Positions 51,960 to 61,277 of a stretch of 64,000 bases of DNA are shown here, in pieces. Position numbers and translations under genes: made by a program. Position 1 is the first letter of the stretch; every line of letters starts with the position of its first letter. Source of the stretch: Chryseobacterium aquaeductus (GTDB lineage: Bacteria; Bacteroidota; Bacteroidia; Flavobacteriales; Weeksellaceae); NCBI RefSeq assembly GCF_905175375.1, contig NZ_CAJIMS010000001.1, forward strand, positions 186,001 to 250,000, read 5' to 3'. The notes beneath the pieces were generated by a model. It worked only from the letters and a program-made list of their open reading frames with translations. It had not been told where the DNA came from and made no database searches.

Positions 51960-52361
51960 TTATGCATTCACACCAAATTTAGGATCTAAAGTTCCGGAAT
52001 ATGGAAGCAGGCTCTTAATTTTCCCAATAAGATCATCCATATCAAAGGGCTTCGGAACAAAATCAGTAGCACCTGCATCATCTGCAATAATGCTTCCGTC
52101 GACACTTGCTGAAAGTACGATTACAGGAAGATTTTCAAACTCTTCAGTGGCTCTTATTGTTTTTAAAACCTGATCACCAGATAGCACAGGCATCCATAAA
52201 TCAAGTAAAAGAAGATCCGGAATTTGCGATTTTATTTCTTTAATTAAATTTGTACTGTTAATCTCAGTGATGACATCATACCCTTCAGACTCCAGCAGCA
52301 TTTGCAAAACGTCTAGTATGCCTTGGTCGTCATCACAGACCATTATTTTTTTATTATCCAT
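51960..52361 (-). CDS. Single-domain response regulator
   Basis: 133-residue CheY-like receiver: acidic pocket 'VCDDDQG', phosphoacceptor Asp in 'LLLLDLWMP', Ser/Thr switch in 'IVLSASV', and Lys in 'FVPKPFD'. No output domain. ATG 52361 overlaps the kinase stop by 8 bases, so the pair is translationally coupled; an upstream in-frame ATG at 52373 is also possible. It is presumably the phosphorylation target of the LOV kinase, acting by protein contact. Confidence 0.9.
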   Translation of the reverse strand: MDNKKIMVCDDDQGILDVLQMLLESEGYDVITEINSTNLIKEIKSQIPDLLLLDLWMPVLSGDQVLKTIRATEEFENLPVIVLSASVDGSIIADDAGATDFVPKPFDMDDLIGKIKSLLPYSGTLDPKFGVNA

Positions 52362-53904
52362 TATCTTCAACATTCATTATTGGTAATGTAAAGCTAAAGG
52401 TCGATCCTTTACCTATCTCACTTTCCACCCAAAGTGTGCCTTTGTGGTTGGCTATAATCTCATGAGAAATATAAAGACCGATACCCAAGCCCGGAAATTT
52501 TTTTTGTATATCTCTTGCTCTGAAAAATCTTTCGAAAATCTTTGCCTTATCCTGTGCGCTTATTCCCATTCCGTAATCCGTCACAGACACTTTGATAAAG
52601 TTTCCTACTTTGTTGAGATACACTTCTATTGTATTTGTACCCGGAGAATATTTTACAGCGTTGGATATTAAATTATTAATTACCTGAGAAATCTGCAATT
52701 CGTCACCCAAAATTACTGCATTTGTATTTCCTGAAAGAATAATTTTATAATCAGGTGTTGCAAGTGATAAATTTTCTACGGTGTCTTTGATTGTTTTATA
52801 AATATCAAAAGGTTCTTTGTGTAATTCGATATTTCCCGACTGTATTTTTGAGGTGTCCAAGAGTTCAGTAATCAAATTATTCAGCCTGTCTACATAGCTT
52901 CCAACTTTATCCAATGTGGTAGTATATTTTTGTGTCGCAGCCTCGGGAGGCATTCTCTGAAGTAGCTGCACAAGACCTTTAATGGTGGTTAAAGGTGTTT
53001 TCAATTCATGGCTTGCAATCGAAAGAAAATCATCTTTTCTACGATCAATTTCTCTTTTTTCGGTAATATCCTCAATTGCAATCAGGATCCTGTCTTTATA
53101 CTGACCTTCAAATTCTATACGGTATGCATTCAAAAGCATAATCTTTTTCCCAATATAGGGAAAATCATGCTCAACTTCAAAATCAATCACCGGATTATTG
53201 GTAGGTAATATTTTTATCAAAAGTTCTTTCAGCGCTGCTATATCCCATTGATGATTACCCAATTCGAAAAGCAAAGTACCTACCGTGTCTAGCGATGTTA
53301 CTTTAAAAGTATTCAAAAAATGACTATTAGCACTCAATACTTTATAATCAGCATCCAACACGAGTAGACTTTCTCTTACCGTCTGGATAATACTTGATAA
53401 AAATATTTCATTATCCTTCAGTTGTTTCGTCCTGTCTTCTATCTTTCTTTCAATAGAGGCTTTTTCTTCGCGCAGTTCATGCTCATTCTTTTTAGCTTCT
53501 GTAATATCATTCTGAACTCCGATAAAATGGGTAATTTCTCCTCTTTCATTTTTGACGGGAGAAACAAATAATTCATTCCAAAATAATTTTCCGTTTTTTT
53601 TGTAATTTCTTATCTGAACCCTGCATTCGGTTCCTTCCTTGATGCTTTTTTTTATCTCTTGTCTTTCAGATTGAGATCTGTCTTGCAACTGTAGAAATCG
53701 ACAGTTATGACCAATTATCTCATCATGCTTATATCCTGTAATTTTCTCAAAAGCTCTATTACAATAGATTATAGGATTATCAGGCTGCAAATTGTCGGTA
53801 ATTATAATACCTGAATTTGCAGAATTTAGAGCCATTAGGTAAAGATCTAAATTATTACCCAAGTGGTTTTTTTGATCTGAATATGATTGACGTGGTGTTT
53901 CCAA
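52354..53904 (-). CDS. LOV-domain sensor histidine kinase (blue-light sensor)
   Basis: 516 residues. Residues about 20-140 are a LOV-type PAS domain with the flavin-adduct motif GHNCRFLQ (Cys68) plus the FMN-contact residues Asn100, Asn110 (FWN) and Gln131 (GVQ) at the expected places. A coiled linker (140-165), a second PAS (about 165-275), HisKA with 'SIASHELKTPLTTIKGL' (His299) and HATPase_c ('NNLISNAVKYSP', 'DYGMGIS', 'GLGIGLYIS', 'GKGSTFSFTLP') follow. No membrane segments: cytoplasmic. Expected to sense blue light and phosphorylate the coupled response regulator. Confidence 0.9.
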   Translation of the reverse strand: METPRQSYSDQKNHLGNNLDLYLMALNSANSGIIITDNLQPDNPIIYCNRAFEKITGYKHDEIIGHNCRFLQLQDRSQSERQEIKKSIKEGTECRVQIRNYKKNGKLFWNELFVSPVKNERGEITHFIGVQNDITEAKKNEHELREEKASIERKIEDRTKQLKDNEIFLSSIIQTVRESLLVLDADYKVLSANSHFLNTFKVTSLDTVGTLLFELGNHQWDIAALKELLIKILPTNNPVIDFEVEHDFPYIGKKIMLLNAYRIEFEGQYKDRILIAIEDITEKREIDRRKDDFLSIASHELKTPLTTIKGLVQLLQRMPPEAATQKYTTTLDKVGSYVDRLNNLITELLDTSKIQSGNIELHKEPFDIYKTIKDTVENLSLATPDYKIILSGNTNAVILGDELQISQVINNLISNAVKYSPGTNTIEVYLNKVGNFIKVSVTDYGMGISAQDKAKIFERFFRARDIQKKFPGLGIGLYISHEIIANHKGTLWVESEIGKGSTFSFTLPIMNVEDNG

Positions 53905-54237
53905 TTTTTTGCTGTTTTAAGAACAATAATTTATAACTTTCAAGACGAGTGAATGATTATCACAAGTTTAGATTACATTTATTATCCTTAACCAAAAAGT
54001 ATGCCCACAGTAGAAAAACTCTTGCAATTCTATCATTATATTTGTCTTTTATACTCTACTTTCGATATCGAGCCAAGATGGTTTTAAATTTGCTATAGAC
54101 AAGAGTTCTATTTATTAAATTAAATGTGACATTACAATTTCATTAATATAACATTAATCAATTTTATATTTAATTAAAAAATATTCGGGTTAATTCTTAA
54201 TAAAAAAATTAAAACTTATTTAAACTGCTGATACGGA
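53905..54237. other. 333-base divergent intergenic region
   Basis: Very AT-rich spacer between two divergent kinase genes. Contains TATATTTG near 54033 on the plus strand and an inverted pair AACTCTTG / CAAGAGTT about 80 bases apart. No gene or RNA recognised; promoters for both kinases should lie here. Confidence 0.4.
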
Positions 54238-56352
54238 ATGATTGAGAATACCTTTGGCATAAACATCATGCCCGAAAACGAGGCTGAACGCCTAGAAGCC
54301 TTGAAACGTTACAGAATTACAGATTCTCCTTCAGAAGAAAGTTTCGATGGTATCGCCAGATTGGCAACACAAATATTTAATGTTCCTATATCACTTCTTT
54401 CTTTGGTAGATTCTGAGTCTGTATTTTTCAAAGCAAACATTGGAATGGGAAAAGCCAAAAATGCAAACCGTGGGAAAAGCCTTTGTGCGCTGGCTGTATT
54501 GGATAAAGAAGTTACCGTATTTGAAGATGCTTTGAAGGAACCTTGCCTTATGACAAATCCTAATGTGATCGGAGATTTTGGATTGAGGTTTTACGCAGGT
54601 GCACCATTAATTACTCATGACGGATTTTTGATCGGAACACTATGCATAATCGATCAAAAGACTAGAGAATTTAGTACTGCAGAGCGAAAAATCCTAGAAG
54701 GTCTTGCTAAGGCCGCAATGGATCAGATAGAATTGAGAAGATCTGCACTTGACACGATTGACGAATTGCAAAGTTCAAATTTGCAATTAAATAATACTCA
54801 GCTTGATTTAGAATCTTCCGTTGAGGAACTTGCTGCCATCAACGAAGAACTAAATGCTGCAAACGAAAATGTAATAAAATCTTATGATCTGACTGTTTTG
54901 CTCAACAGAAATTTGCAAAACACGGAGATGCGACTCAAATCTTTTATAAGTAAAGCACCGGTTGCATTTGGCATTTTAACAGGAAGTGACTTGAAAATTG
55001 AGGTCGCGAATGATATGATTCTTAAAATTTTAGACAAAGACCATACTATAATCGGTGAACCATTATCAAAAGCATTACCAGAACTAAAAGGAAAACCTTA
55101 TCTGAATATTCTGCCCGATGTATTTGCTTCAGGTATCACTTATACAGGTGAGACTGCCAAAATAAAGTTAGAAAGTGAGGGAATTTTAAAAGACAATTAT
55201 TTTGATTTCATCTACGAACCTTTGAAAGATGCAGAAGATAAAACCACAGCAATTATTGTAATAGCGAATGATGTAACAGAAAGCATTAATAAAAAACGAG
55301 AATTAGAAAAACTCAACCAACAACTTCAGATTGCGTTGCATGCTGGCGAATTGGGAACTTATAATCTTGATTTGAGAACAGGAAAAATAAATTCATCCGC
55401 AAGATGCAAAGCAAATTATGGTCTGCCAAATGATTATGAATTCAACTTTGAGAAATTGATGAATATTATTGTTCCTGAATACAGAGAATTTCTTAAAGAA
55501 ACGATTAATCAGTCAATAGAAAATCGGTCATCGCTGCATGCAGAATATCTTGTAAGATGGCCGGACGAATCTTTGCATTGGATCAGCGCATCGGGATCGC
55601 TAAGTTTTGATGAGTTCGGAGACGCTACGCATTTGATCGGAGTAACTGTGGATATTACAAAAAGAAAAAATTATGAAACGCAAAAAGATGATTTTCTGAG
55701 TATTGCCAGTCATGAACTAAAAACGCCTATTACCAGTCTGAAAGCAAGCATTCAGCTTCTTTCAAAATTAAAAAACAATCCTACTCACCAGATGGTTCCG
55801 AAGCTGATCGATCAATCATCTAAAAGTTTGGATAAACTGAGTGCCTTGGTAGATGATGTTCTCAATATCAACCGTTTGAGCGGTGGAAATCTGGAACTTA
55901 AAAAAGAAGTATTTACGGTTGCTAAAATGCTGGGCGGCTGCTGTGATGAAGTAAGAATCTCCGGAAAACACCAATTGATGATTACCGGCGATCTGGAGGC
56001 AAAAGTTTTTGCAGACGAACACCGAATTGAACAAGTAGTCGTAAATTTTATAAACAATGCTGTAAAATATGCTCCTCACTCTGAGGAAATTCAATTAATC
56101 GTCAAGCAAACTGACGATCATGTGAAAGTTTCTGTAAAAGATGAGGGTGAAGGCATAGATCCAAAGATTCAGCCACAACTTTTTGATCGTTATTTCAGGG
56201 CAAAACATGAGAGTAAATCATATTCTGGTTTAGGTTTAGGTTTATATATTTCTGCTGAAATCATCAAACGTCATCACGGACAAATAGGCGTAGAAAGTAC
56301 TTTGGGTGAAGGCAGCAGTTTTTGGTTTACATTGCCTATTTCTAAAACCTAA
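54238..56352 (+). CDS. GAF/PAS sensor histidine kinase
   Basis: 704 residues, cytoplasmic. Residues about 20-180 form a GAF domain ('FDGIARLATQIFNVPISLLSLVD', 'CALAVLDKEVTVFEDALKEP', 'YAGAPLITHDGFLIGTLCIIDQ'); a coiled coil about 190-235; two PAS domains (about 240-360 and 365-480, the second ending 'LIGVTVDITKRK'); HisKA 'SIASHELKTPITSLKAS' (His492) and HATPase_c ('NFINNAVKYAP', 'DEGEGIDPK', 'GLGLGLYIS'). Divergent from the LOV kinase; no response regulator is fused or adjacent downstream. It might share the RR at 51960. Signal unknown. Confidence 0.92.
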   Translation: MIENTFGINIMPENEAERLEALKRYRITDSPSEESFDGIARLATQIFNVPISLLSLVDSESVFFKANIGMGKAKNANRGKSLCALAVLDKEVTVFEDALKEPCLMTNPNVIGDFGLRFYAGAPLITHDGFLIGTLCIIDQKTREFSTAERKILEGLAKAAMDQIELRRSALDTIDELQSSNLQLNNTQLDLESSVEELAAINEELNAANENVIKSYDLTVLLNRNLQNTEMRLKSFISKAPVAFGILTGSDLKIEVANDMILKILDKDHTIIGEPLSKALPELKGKPYLNILPDVFASGITYTGETAKIKLESEGILKDNYFDFIYEPLKDAEDKTTAIIVIANDVTESINKKRELEKLNQQLQIALHAGELGTYNLDLRTGKINSSARCKANYGLPNDYEFNFEKLMNIIVPEYREFLKETINQSIENRSSLHAEYLVRWPDESLHWISASGSLSFDEFGDATHLIGVTVDITKRKNYETQKDDFLSIASHELKTPITSLKASIQLLSKLKNNPTHQMVPKLIDQSSKSLDKLSALVDDVLNINRLSGGNLELKKEVFTVAKMLGGCCDEVRISGKHQLMITGDLEAKVFADEHRIEQVVVNFINNAVKYAPHSEEIQLIVKQTDDHVKVSVKDEGEGIDPKIQPQLFDRYFRAKHESKSYSGLGLGLYISAEIIKRHHGQIGVESTLGEGSSFWFTLPISKT

Positions 56353-56387
56353 TCTAATATTTTGATGATCCTTTAAAAAACAATATT

Positions 56388-56729
56388 ATGAGTAATAAAG
56401 AAATTCTTAAAAAAGCAAATTCGCTGATTACCAAAGGCGATTACGAAGGTTTTTTAGCATTTTGTACAGAAGATACCAAATGGATTTTTGTGGGAGACCA
56501 AGTACTGCTGGGTAAAGATGAAGTAAGAAATTATATGGCTACTGCTTATGTGGAACCACCAAAATTTATGGTTGAAAACCTGATTGAAGAAGGTGATTTT
56601 GTATCGGCAATTGGAAAAATAAGTATGAAAGATAAAAACGGAGATACAATCGAATATTCCTACTGTGACGTCTGGAAATTCTCTGAAGGTAAGATGGCAG
56701 AACTCAATGCTTTCGTAATCGAGAGCTAA
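56388..56729 (+). CDS. NTF2-like / SnoaL-like protein
   Basis: 113 residues with the NTF2-like fold pattern 'LKKANSLITKGDYEGFLAFCTEDTKWIFVGDQVLLGKDEVRNYM' and 'ISMKDKNGDTIEYSYCDVWKFSEGKMAELNAFV'. These small cone-shaped domains bind hydrophobic ligands or catalyse isomerisations; substrate not inferable. 35 bases after the kinase stop and probably co-transcribed with it. Followed by a terminator. Confidence 0.82.
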   Translation: MSNKEILKKANSLITKGDYEGFLAFCTEDTKWIFVGDQVLLGKDEVRNYMATAYVEPPKFMVENLIEEGDFVSAIGKISMKDKNGDTIEYSYCDVWKFSEGKMAELNAFVIES

Positions 56730-56750
56730 AATTTTAGAAAAAAAAGAAAA

Positions 56751-56784
56751 AAAAAAGCTGCATCTTACGAAGCAGCATTTTTTT
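56751..56784. terminator. Bidirectional terminator hairpin
   Basis: GCTGC (56757-56761) pairs with GCAGC (56772-56776), extended by CTT/AAG inside and A/T tracts outside; serves the NTF2-like gene and the convergent cold-shock gene. Confidence 0.65.
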
Positions 56785-56799
56785 TACGATATATATCGA

Positions 56800-56994
56800 T
56801 TATGCAAGTCTTACATTAACTGCATTTAATCCTTTTTCGCTTTTTTCAACGTCAAAAACTACTTTATCATTCTCACGAATCATTTTAGTGTTCAATCCTG
56901 AAGAATGTACAAAAATGTCTTGTCCTCCTTCTGCTGGAGAAATAAATCCGAAACCTTTTGTTTCGTTAAAAAATTTTACTGTGCCTTGTTGCAT
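56800..56994 (-). CDS. Cold-shock domain protein
   Basis: 64-residue single OB-fold cold-shock domain: RNP1 KGFGFI (residues 13-18) and RNP2 DIFVHSS (about 26-32), 'MQQGTVKFFNETKGFG' start. Binds single-stranded RNA/DNA as a chaperone. 73 bases after a degenerate DEAD-box-like gene on the same strand, a pairing that suggests a joint RNA-related role. Confidence 0.96.
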   Translation of the reverse strand: MQQGTVKFFNETKGFGFISPAEGGQDIFVHSSGLNTKMIRENDKVVFDVEKSEKGLNAVNVRLA

Positions 56995-57067
56995 TGTATT
57001 GGTATTAAAAATTGTTTTATTATAAATTCGCCTAATTCTAGATTAAGCATTTTTTTAAATTAATGAA

Positions 57068-57712
57068 TCAGGAAACTGCAGAATATGCTATTGTTTTCTT
57101 GATTTCCATTCCGTCATCAAATATCTTATCTGCAAATGTACTTACTTCTTGCGAGATTACCGCCGAAAAAAGCACATTTTGTCTTTTCACAGGAAGTTTG
57201 CCAATCAATCGCTTCAGAATATCACGATTATTCTTCAGCAGAATTTCCACATCGTCTACGATTAAAACCTCTATTTTAGAAAGACTGATATGTCGTTGAT
57301 CATCAAGCTGCATTAATTTCTCTGGTGTAGCGATCAAAACATCTAATCTTCTTCTCAATGAAGATAATTGCGTACCGTTTGAAATTCCTTCATATACAGA
57401 CAGTTGTGACAAAGGAAGATATTTGGTATAAATTTTAAAATTTTCCTCAATTTCCATCGCAGTCTCTTTGGTGGAAGTCAAAACCAAAACCCTTGTATCA
57501 TTATGATCCGGATTGTTCTTTTTCAGTGCCTGTAAAACCGGCATTGTAAAAGAAGTCAACCTTTCTGTTCCGCGCGGAATACAGCATAGAACATCTTTAC
57601 CATTTAAGATTTGCGGAATAACTCTGATCTGCAATTCTGTAGGCATCGGACATCCAGCTTCTGTAGCGGCACGAATGATGGGATTGATTAAGTTTAAATT
57701 CTTAAAACTCAT
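57068..57712 (-). CDS. Degenerate single-domain DEAD-box-like protein
   Basis: 214 residues matching only the N-terminal RecA domain of DEAD-box RNA helicases. The Q-motif PTELQ (24-28) is kept, but motif I reads IPRGTERL in place of the GxGKT loop, motif II is VDDVE instead of DEAD, and motif III SAV instead of SAT; the C-terminal RecA domain is absent. The frame is intact, with no internal stops, so a non-catalytic RNA-binding or regulatory role is more likely than a pseudogene. Located directly upstream of the cold-shock gene. Confidence 0.78.
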   Translation of the reverse strand: MSFKNLNLINPIIRAATEAGCPMPTELQIRVIPQILNGKDVLCCIPRGTERLTSFTMPVLQALKKNNPDHNDTRVLVLTSTKETAMEIEENFKIYTKYLPLSQLSVYEGISNGTQLSSLRRRLDVLIATPEKLMQLDDQRHISLSKIEVLIVDDVEILLKNNRDILKRLIGKLPVKRQNVLFSAVISQEVSTFADKIFDDGMEIKKTIAYSAVS

Positions 57713-58033
57713 AGTATTTATTTGCCGAGTGTCGGCTTTCCTATCATATTATCGATCAGGAAACTTCATTAGGTATTATGGAAATTATATTTTTTAGGAG
57801 GCACTCAATATAGAAACTGGAATTTCTTTTCGAAGAATATTTTGTAGATATTACTTTATAACTGAGTTATTTCGCAAAATGTATAACTCTATTTGTATTT
57901 AAATACTTTTCTACAAGTTCACAACTTTTTTACAAACTGCATATTGTATTTATTTTACATCACAAAGATGCGCCATCTAACGATACAAAAGCTTACATAA
58001 ATAAATAATGGATTTACATAAATCCCACATTTC
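57713..58033. other. 321-base gap without a recognised gene
   Basis: AT-rich upstream region of the degenerate helicase gene. A weak inverted repeat GAGTTAT / ATAACTC lies at 57864-57889. Long leaders are common before cold-shock-type units, but no known RNA structure was recognised. Confidence 0.35.
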
Positions 58034-58594
58034 CTACAGATCTTCAAGATTTTTTTGCCTTTTTTGCTTCAGGTTTTTATAGAAAGAAGGAGCTAGACCT
58101 GTGATTTTTTTAAACTGATAAGACAAATGCGCCACACTACTGTAGTTGAGTTTATAAGCTATTTCGGTAAGATTCATTTGATTGTATAAAAGAAGTTCTT
58201 TTACCTTTTCAATTTTATTGATGATGATAAAATGCTGTATGGTGTAGCCATTCACCTCTGAAAAAACATTTGAAAGATATGTGTAATCATAATTCAGTGT
58301 TGCACTCAGGTACTCAGAATAGTTTTCTTTCGGCTGTTCGTCGGCATTATGTATCATTTCTGTAATGGTATTTTTTATCTTTTCAATTAAGATACTTTTT
58401 TTATCATCCAGCAATTCGAGACCTAGATGTGCTAATTTTATTCTGAAAACTTCCAGTTTTTCTTGAGGTACATCTTGAGGAATATCTACCGTTCCAAGAT
58501 TCACCAATGCATTCTTAAATCCCAATTGCTCAAGTTGTTCCTGCACCATCATCTTACATCGCAGACTGACCATATATTTTATATAAATCCTCAT
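58034..58594 (-). CDS. AraC-family regulator with an HMA-like N-terminus
   Basis: 186 residues. C-terminal AraC/XylS double helix-turn-helix (about 85-180: 'YLSATLNYDYTYLSNVFSEVNGYTIQHFIIINKIEKVKELLLYNQMNLTEIAYKLNYSSVAHLSYQFKKITGLAPSFYK' style). The N-terminal ~70 residues resemble a heavy-metal-associated fold ('YIKYMVSLRCKMMVQEQLEQLG'), a type in which Bacteroidota relatives carry a CxxC; here the first Cys is Ser, leaving Cys13 alone. Probably a metal- or redox-linked regulator. Monocistronic; targets unknown. Confidence 0.83.
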   Translation of the reverse strand: MRIYIKYMVSLRCKMMVQEQLEQLGFKNALVNLGTVDIPQDVPQEKLEVFRIKLAHLGLELLDDKKSILIEKIKNTITEMIHNADEQPKENYSEYLSATLNYDYTYLSNVFSEVNGYTIQHFIIINKIEKVKELLLYNQMNLTEIAYKLNYSSVAHLSYQFKKITGLAPSFYKNLKQKRQKNLEDL

Positions 58595-58788
58595 ACAGTT
58601 TAATAATTCCTAAATTTCCGATTTTTGCACATTAAATATGAAAAGGTAAGTTACGTATTTTTTCTTTAGCATTATTTTAAAGCAACAATGATATGATTTG
58701 TTTCCCACTCTGTAGACATTGAAAATTAATGATTTGGAAAAAGAATTGAGAAATGATTTTGATAAGTAACTAAATCCGATATAGATTC

Positions 58789-58819
58789 AAAAAAAATCTC
58801 CACAAGAAAAACCTGTGGA
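58789..58819 (-). terminator. Terminator of the acyl-CoA dehydrogenase gene
   Basis: Minus strand TCCACA/TGTGGA stem with a 9-base loop followed by a T run (58795-58789); 25 bases past the stop. Confidence 0.6.
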
Positions 58820-58843
58820 TATATATATGTTGAAAGTTTTTTC

Positions 58844-60355
58844 TTACACTAAAGACATCCAATTACTATTATCAGAATAATCATCTAAAGGTTTTAGATC
58901 CTGATGATGATTCATTGATGCAATAAGCGAAACAATTTCCTGTCTGGTCATTTCCACAGAATTATCAACCAGTTTTTGGCTAAATCCTGCATTACTCAAT
59001 TCCAAAAGATCATTTACAGTGATGATTCTTGCAACAACTTTACCAAGATCTATCATTTTTCTCTGAGAAATTGCCGTATTGATGGTGAAATCTAAATTTT
59101 GTGTGTATAACTTTGCAGCGTTTTCACTTAAAGGATTTTGCTGAAGATATTCGCCTACATTTTCGATTTTCTTTTTCTTCATCTCTTTTAAAATTCCTTC
59201 TGAAATCTGCGTGTACAGCATTTCATTAGAACCTTCAAAAATCTGGAACGGACGGCTGTCCATAATTCCTCGTCCTCCGATATGGCTCATTCTGTAGCCT
59301 TTTCCACCGGAAAGCTGAACCAAGATCTGTGCAGCTTCCTGCATCATATCTGTCACCAAAGCTTTCATAGAATTGGCATGAACTCCATCTGACGAAAGAT
59401 TGTTTTCAATTCCGCTGATTTTAGAACTTTTCGCACACATTGCAGAACATAATGTGAAAAATGATTCTAATCTTGTAAGCTGATATTGCACCTGATCAAG
59501 TGCATAAAGGTTTGAATTTCCTACAATTCTGCTTCTTGTATGATCTAAAGCTTCGTCCAGCATTCTCTTCAAAAAGCCCATACCCATTCCCGGGAATTGG
59601 AATCTGCTTCTGTGAAGAATGTCAAGCATCATTTTAAGACCTGTAGATTCAGGAATCAATTTGTTGGCTTGAGGAACTTTTATATCAACTTTATTAAGAC
59701 CATAAGGAATCATGTATAATCCCGGATTATCATAATATTCTAAAACTTCTATATTTTGATCTTTTTGATGGGTGTCTGCGATGAAAAAATCTACATCCCT
59801 GGAAAGATTGCCATCAGCATTTGAATTTCTTGAAGTAATCAGCCAATAATTAGCCAAACCTGTAAGTCCTTGCCAATGTTTCGTACCTTTTACTTCGTAA
59901 TGATCACCCTTCAACTCGTTTTGAGTTTTCATATTCAAGGCATCACTTCCAAAGTCGGGTTCTGTAATCATCAAACCTCCCATTGCACCGTAGTTTAGGA
60001 AATGCTGAAATATATTTTCCTTGATAGATTCATTCCCATATTTCGCCAAAGGCTCAAGAAAAAGTGCAATATTGATCCCAAAAGTAAGTGATAACGGAAG
60101 AGATTCATAAGAAGCTGCAGATAAAATCCCCAAACATTCTTTCACTTTTAATCCACGACCTCCAAATTCCGATGGCACAGCCACAGATAATGGTTTAAGA
60201 TTCATGATTTCTTTCCACACATTTGGCGGAAGACCTCTTGATTGACTTAGCTGGTCGATGTTTTCTCTCTGAAAAAGATGATGGAGTGAAGTTTTAAAAT
60301 GCTCAAGAAATTCAGGATAATTTTCCCCGGATAACTTGCTTGAAGATTCATTCAT
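58844..60355 (-). CDS. Acyl-CoA dehydrogenase-family protein
   Basis: 503 residues from ATG 60355 (the frame extends to ATG 60385). The FAD-binding ACAD core is recognisable: 'GGLMITEPDFGSDALNM', 'GTKHWQGLTGLANYWLI', 'MGMGFLKRMLDEALDHTRSRIVG' and 'QIFEGSNEMLYTQI'. The catalytic base near 'EGSNE' fits short/medium-chain ACADs. Substrate unknown. About 500 residues, a bit longer than typical 380, with a C-terminal helical extension. Monocistronic. Confidence 0.85.
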   Translation of the reverse strand: MNESSSKLSGENYPEFLEHFKTSLHHLFQRENIDQLSQSRGLPPNVWKEIMNLKPLSVAVPSEFGGRGLKVKECLGILSAASYESLPLSLTFGINIALFLEPLAKYGNESIKENIFQHFLNYGAMGGLMITEPDFGSDALNMKTQNELKGDHYEVKGTKHWQGLTGLANYWLITSRNSNADGNLSRDVDFFIADTHQKDQNIEVLEYYDNPGLYMIPYGLNKVDIKVPQANKLIPESTGLKMMLDILHRSRFQFPGMGMGFLKRMLDEALDHTRSRIVGNSNLYALDQVQYQLTRLESFFTLCSAMCAKSSKISGIENNLSSDGVHANSMKALVTDMMQEAAQILVQLSGGKGYRMSHIGGRGIMDSRPFQIFEGSNEMLYTQISEGILKEMKKKKIENVGEYLQQNPLSENAAKLYTQNLDFTINTAISQRKMIDLGKVVARIITVNDLLELSNAGFSQKLVDNSVEMTRQEIVSLIASMNHHQDLKPLDDYSDNSNWMSLV

Positions 60356-60633
60356 ACAAATAAAATAATAAGTGCTATACGCCATTTATACAGCGGGATT
60401 ACTAAGCGAAGCAAATGGCAAACTTACGATCTAAGTCAGAAGCTTCACAAAATCTGCGACTAAGATACAAATTTTCGTTCAGTAAATAAACTAGAGATAT
60501 GTAAATTGATGTATTATTAACTTAATATTGTGATTATTACATAAAAAACAACACTTAACTGATAAATGTCATTTATTCTTAAACAATATATAATTAATTA
60601 GAATTGTTCTTAACTCAAAAAAATACGATTAAA

Positions 60634-60891
60634 TTATTTTTTTCGGTATATCATGAAACAAGTGAGCAAAGTGATATTTACCAAAACGGCAAACGCATTA
60701 GAGAGAATAATGGGTAACTCCTTTTGAATAATTCCATACCAAACCCATAGCGAAAGACCACAGATCAATACAAGAATCATCACCCATGAAATATCTTCCA
60801 CATTTTTTTCCCTGATCACTTTTATGAGTTGAGGGATCATCGATATTGAGGTTAAGAATCCTGCAATAATACCTAAAACATTCACATCCAT
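60634..60891 (-). CDS. SemiSWEET sugar transporter
   Basis: 85 residues with three membrane helices forming one MtN3/PQ-loop repeat: 'GIIAGFLTSISMIPQLIKVIREKNVEDISW' with the PQ turn (Pro20-Gln21) and 'SLWVWYGI'. SemiSWEETs dimerise to form a sugar uniporter; sucrose and glucose are typical. ATG start; stands alone. Confidence 0.92.
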   Translation of the reverse strand: MDVNVLGIIAGFLTSISMIPQLIKVIREKNVEDISWVMILVLICGLSLWVWYGIIQKELPIILSNAFAVLVNITLLTCFMIYRKK

Positions 60892-60953
60892 ATTCTTGCG
60901 TTACAGACCTAAGTTAATAATTTAAACAGTCAATTATCATGGTAAAATATATC

Positions 60954-61277
60954 TTAACGATGTCTTTTTCCTCTTTGATGATAATCTACGTTTTGTGGTT
61001 TTGCCTGATAATTTTTCGAAAATTTGTCATCGTGCTGATGGTTAAAAGAATTTGCACTGTGATCATTTTCAAATTCTAAATGGTCGAAATGAACGACTTT
61101 ACCATTTCTGTAAGCCTTTCCTTCTGCGTTACGGTAGATCTGATTTTCATTATAAATAGTTCCGTCAGGAGCGGTAAATGTTTTCACTTTCTGGCTAAGT
61201 TTTTTTCTTCTTTGATTAAGAAGTAATGCTGTGCCTCCTGCCAGCAATGCCAATACTAATTTTACTTTATTATTCAT
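60954..61277 (-). CDS. Small protein of unknown function with an N-terminal helix
   Basis: 107 residues. A short hydrophobic N-terminal helix ('KLVLALLAGGTALLL') is followed by basic 'NQRRKKLSQK' and a polar, His/Asn-rich C-terminus ('HLEFENDHSANSFNHQHDDKF'), suggesting a single-pass anchor with an exposed tail. No family recognised. Divergent from the DUF892 gene 140 bases away. Confidence 0.65.
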   Translation of the reverse strand: MNNKVKLVLALLAGGTALLLNQRRKKLSQKVKTFTAPDGTIYNENQIYRNAEGKAYRNGKVVHFDHLEFENDHSANSFNHQHDDKFSKNYQAKPQNVDYHQRGKRHR

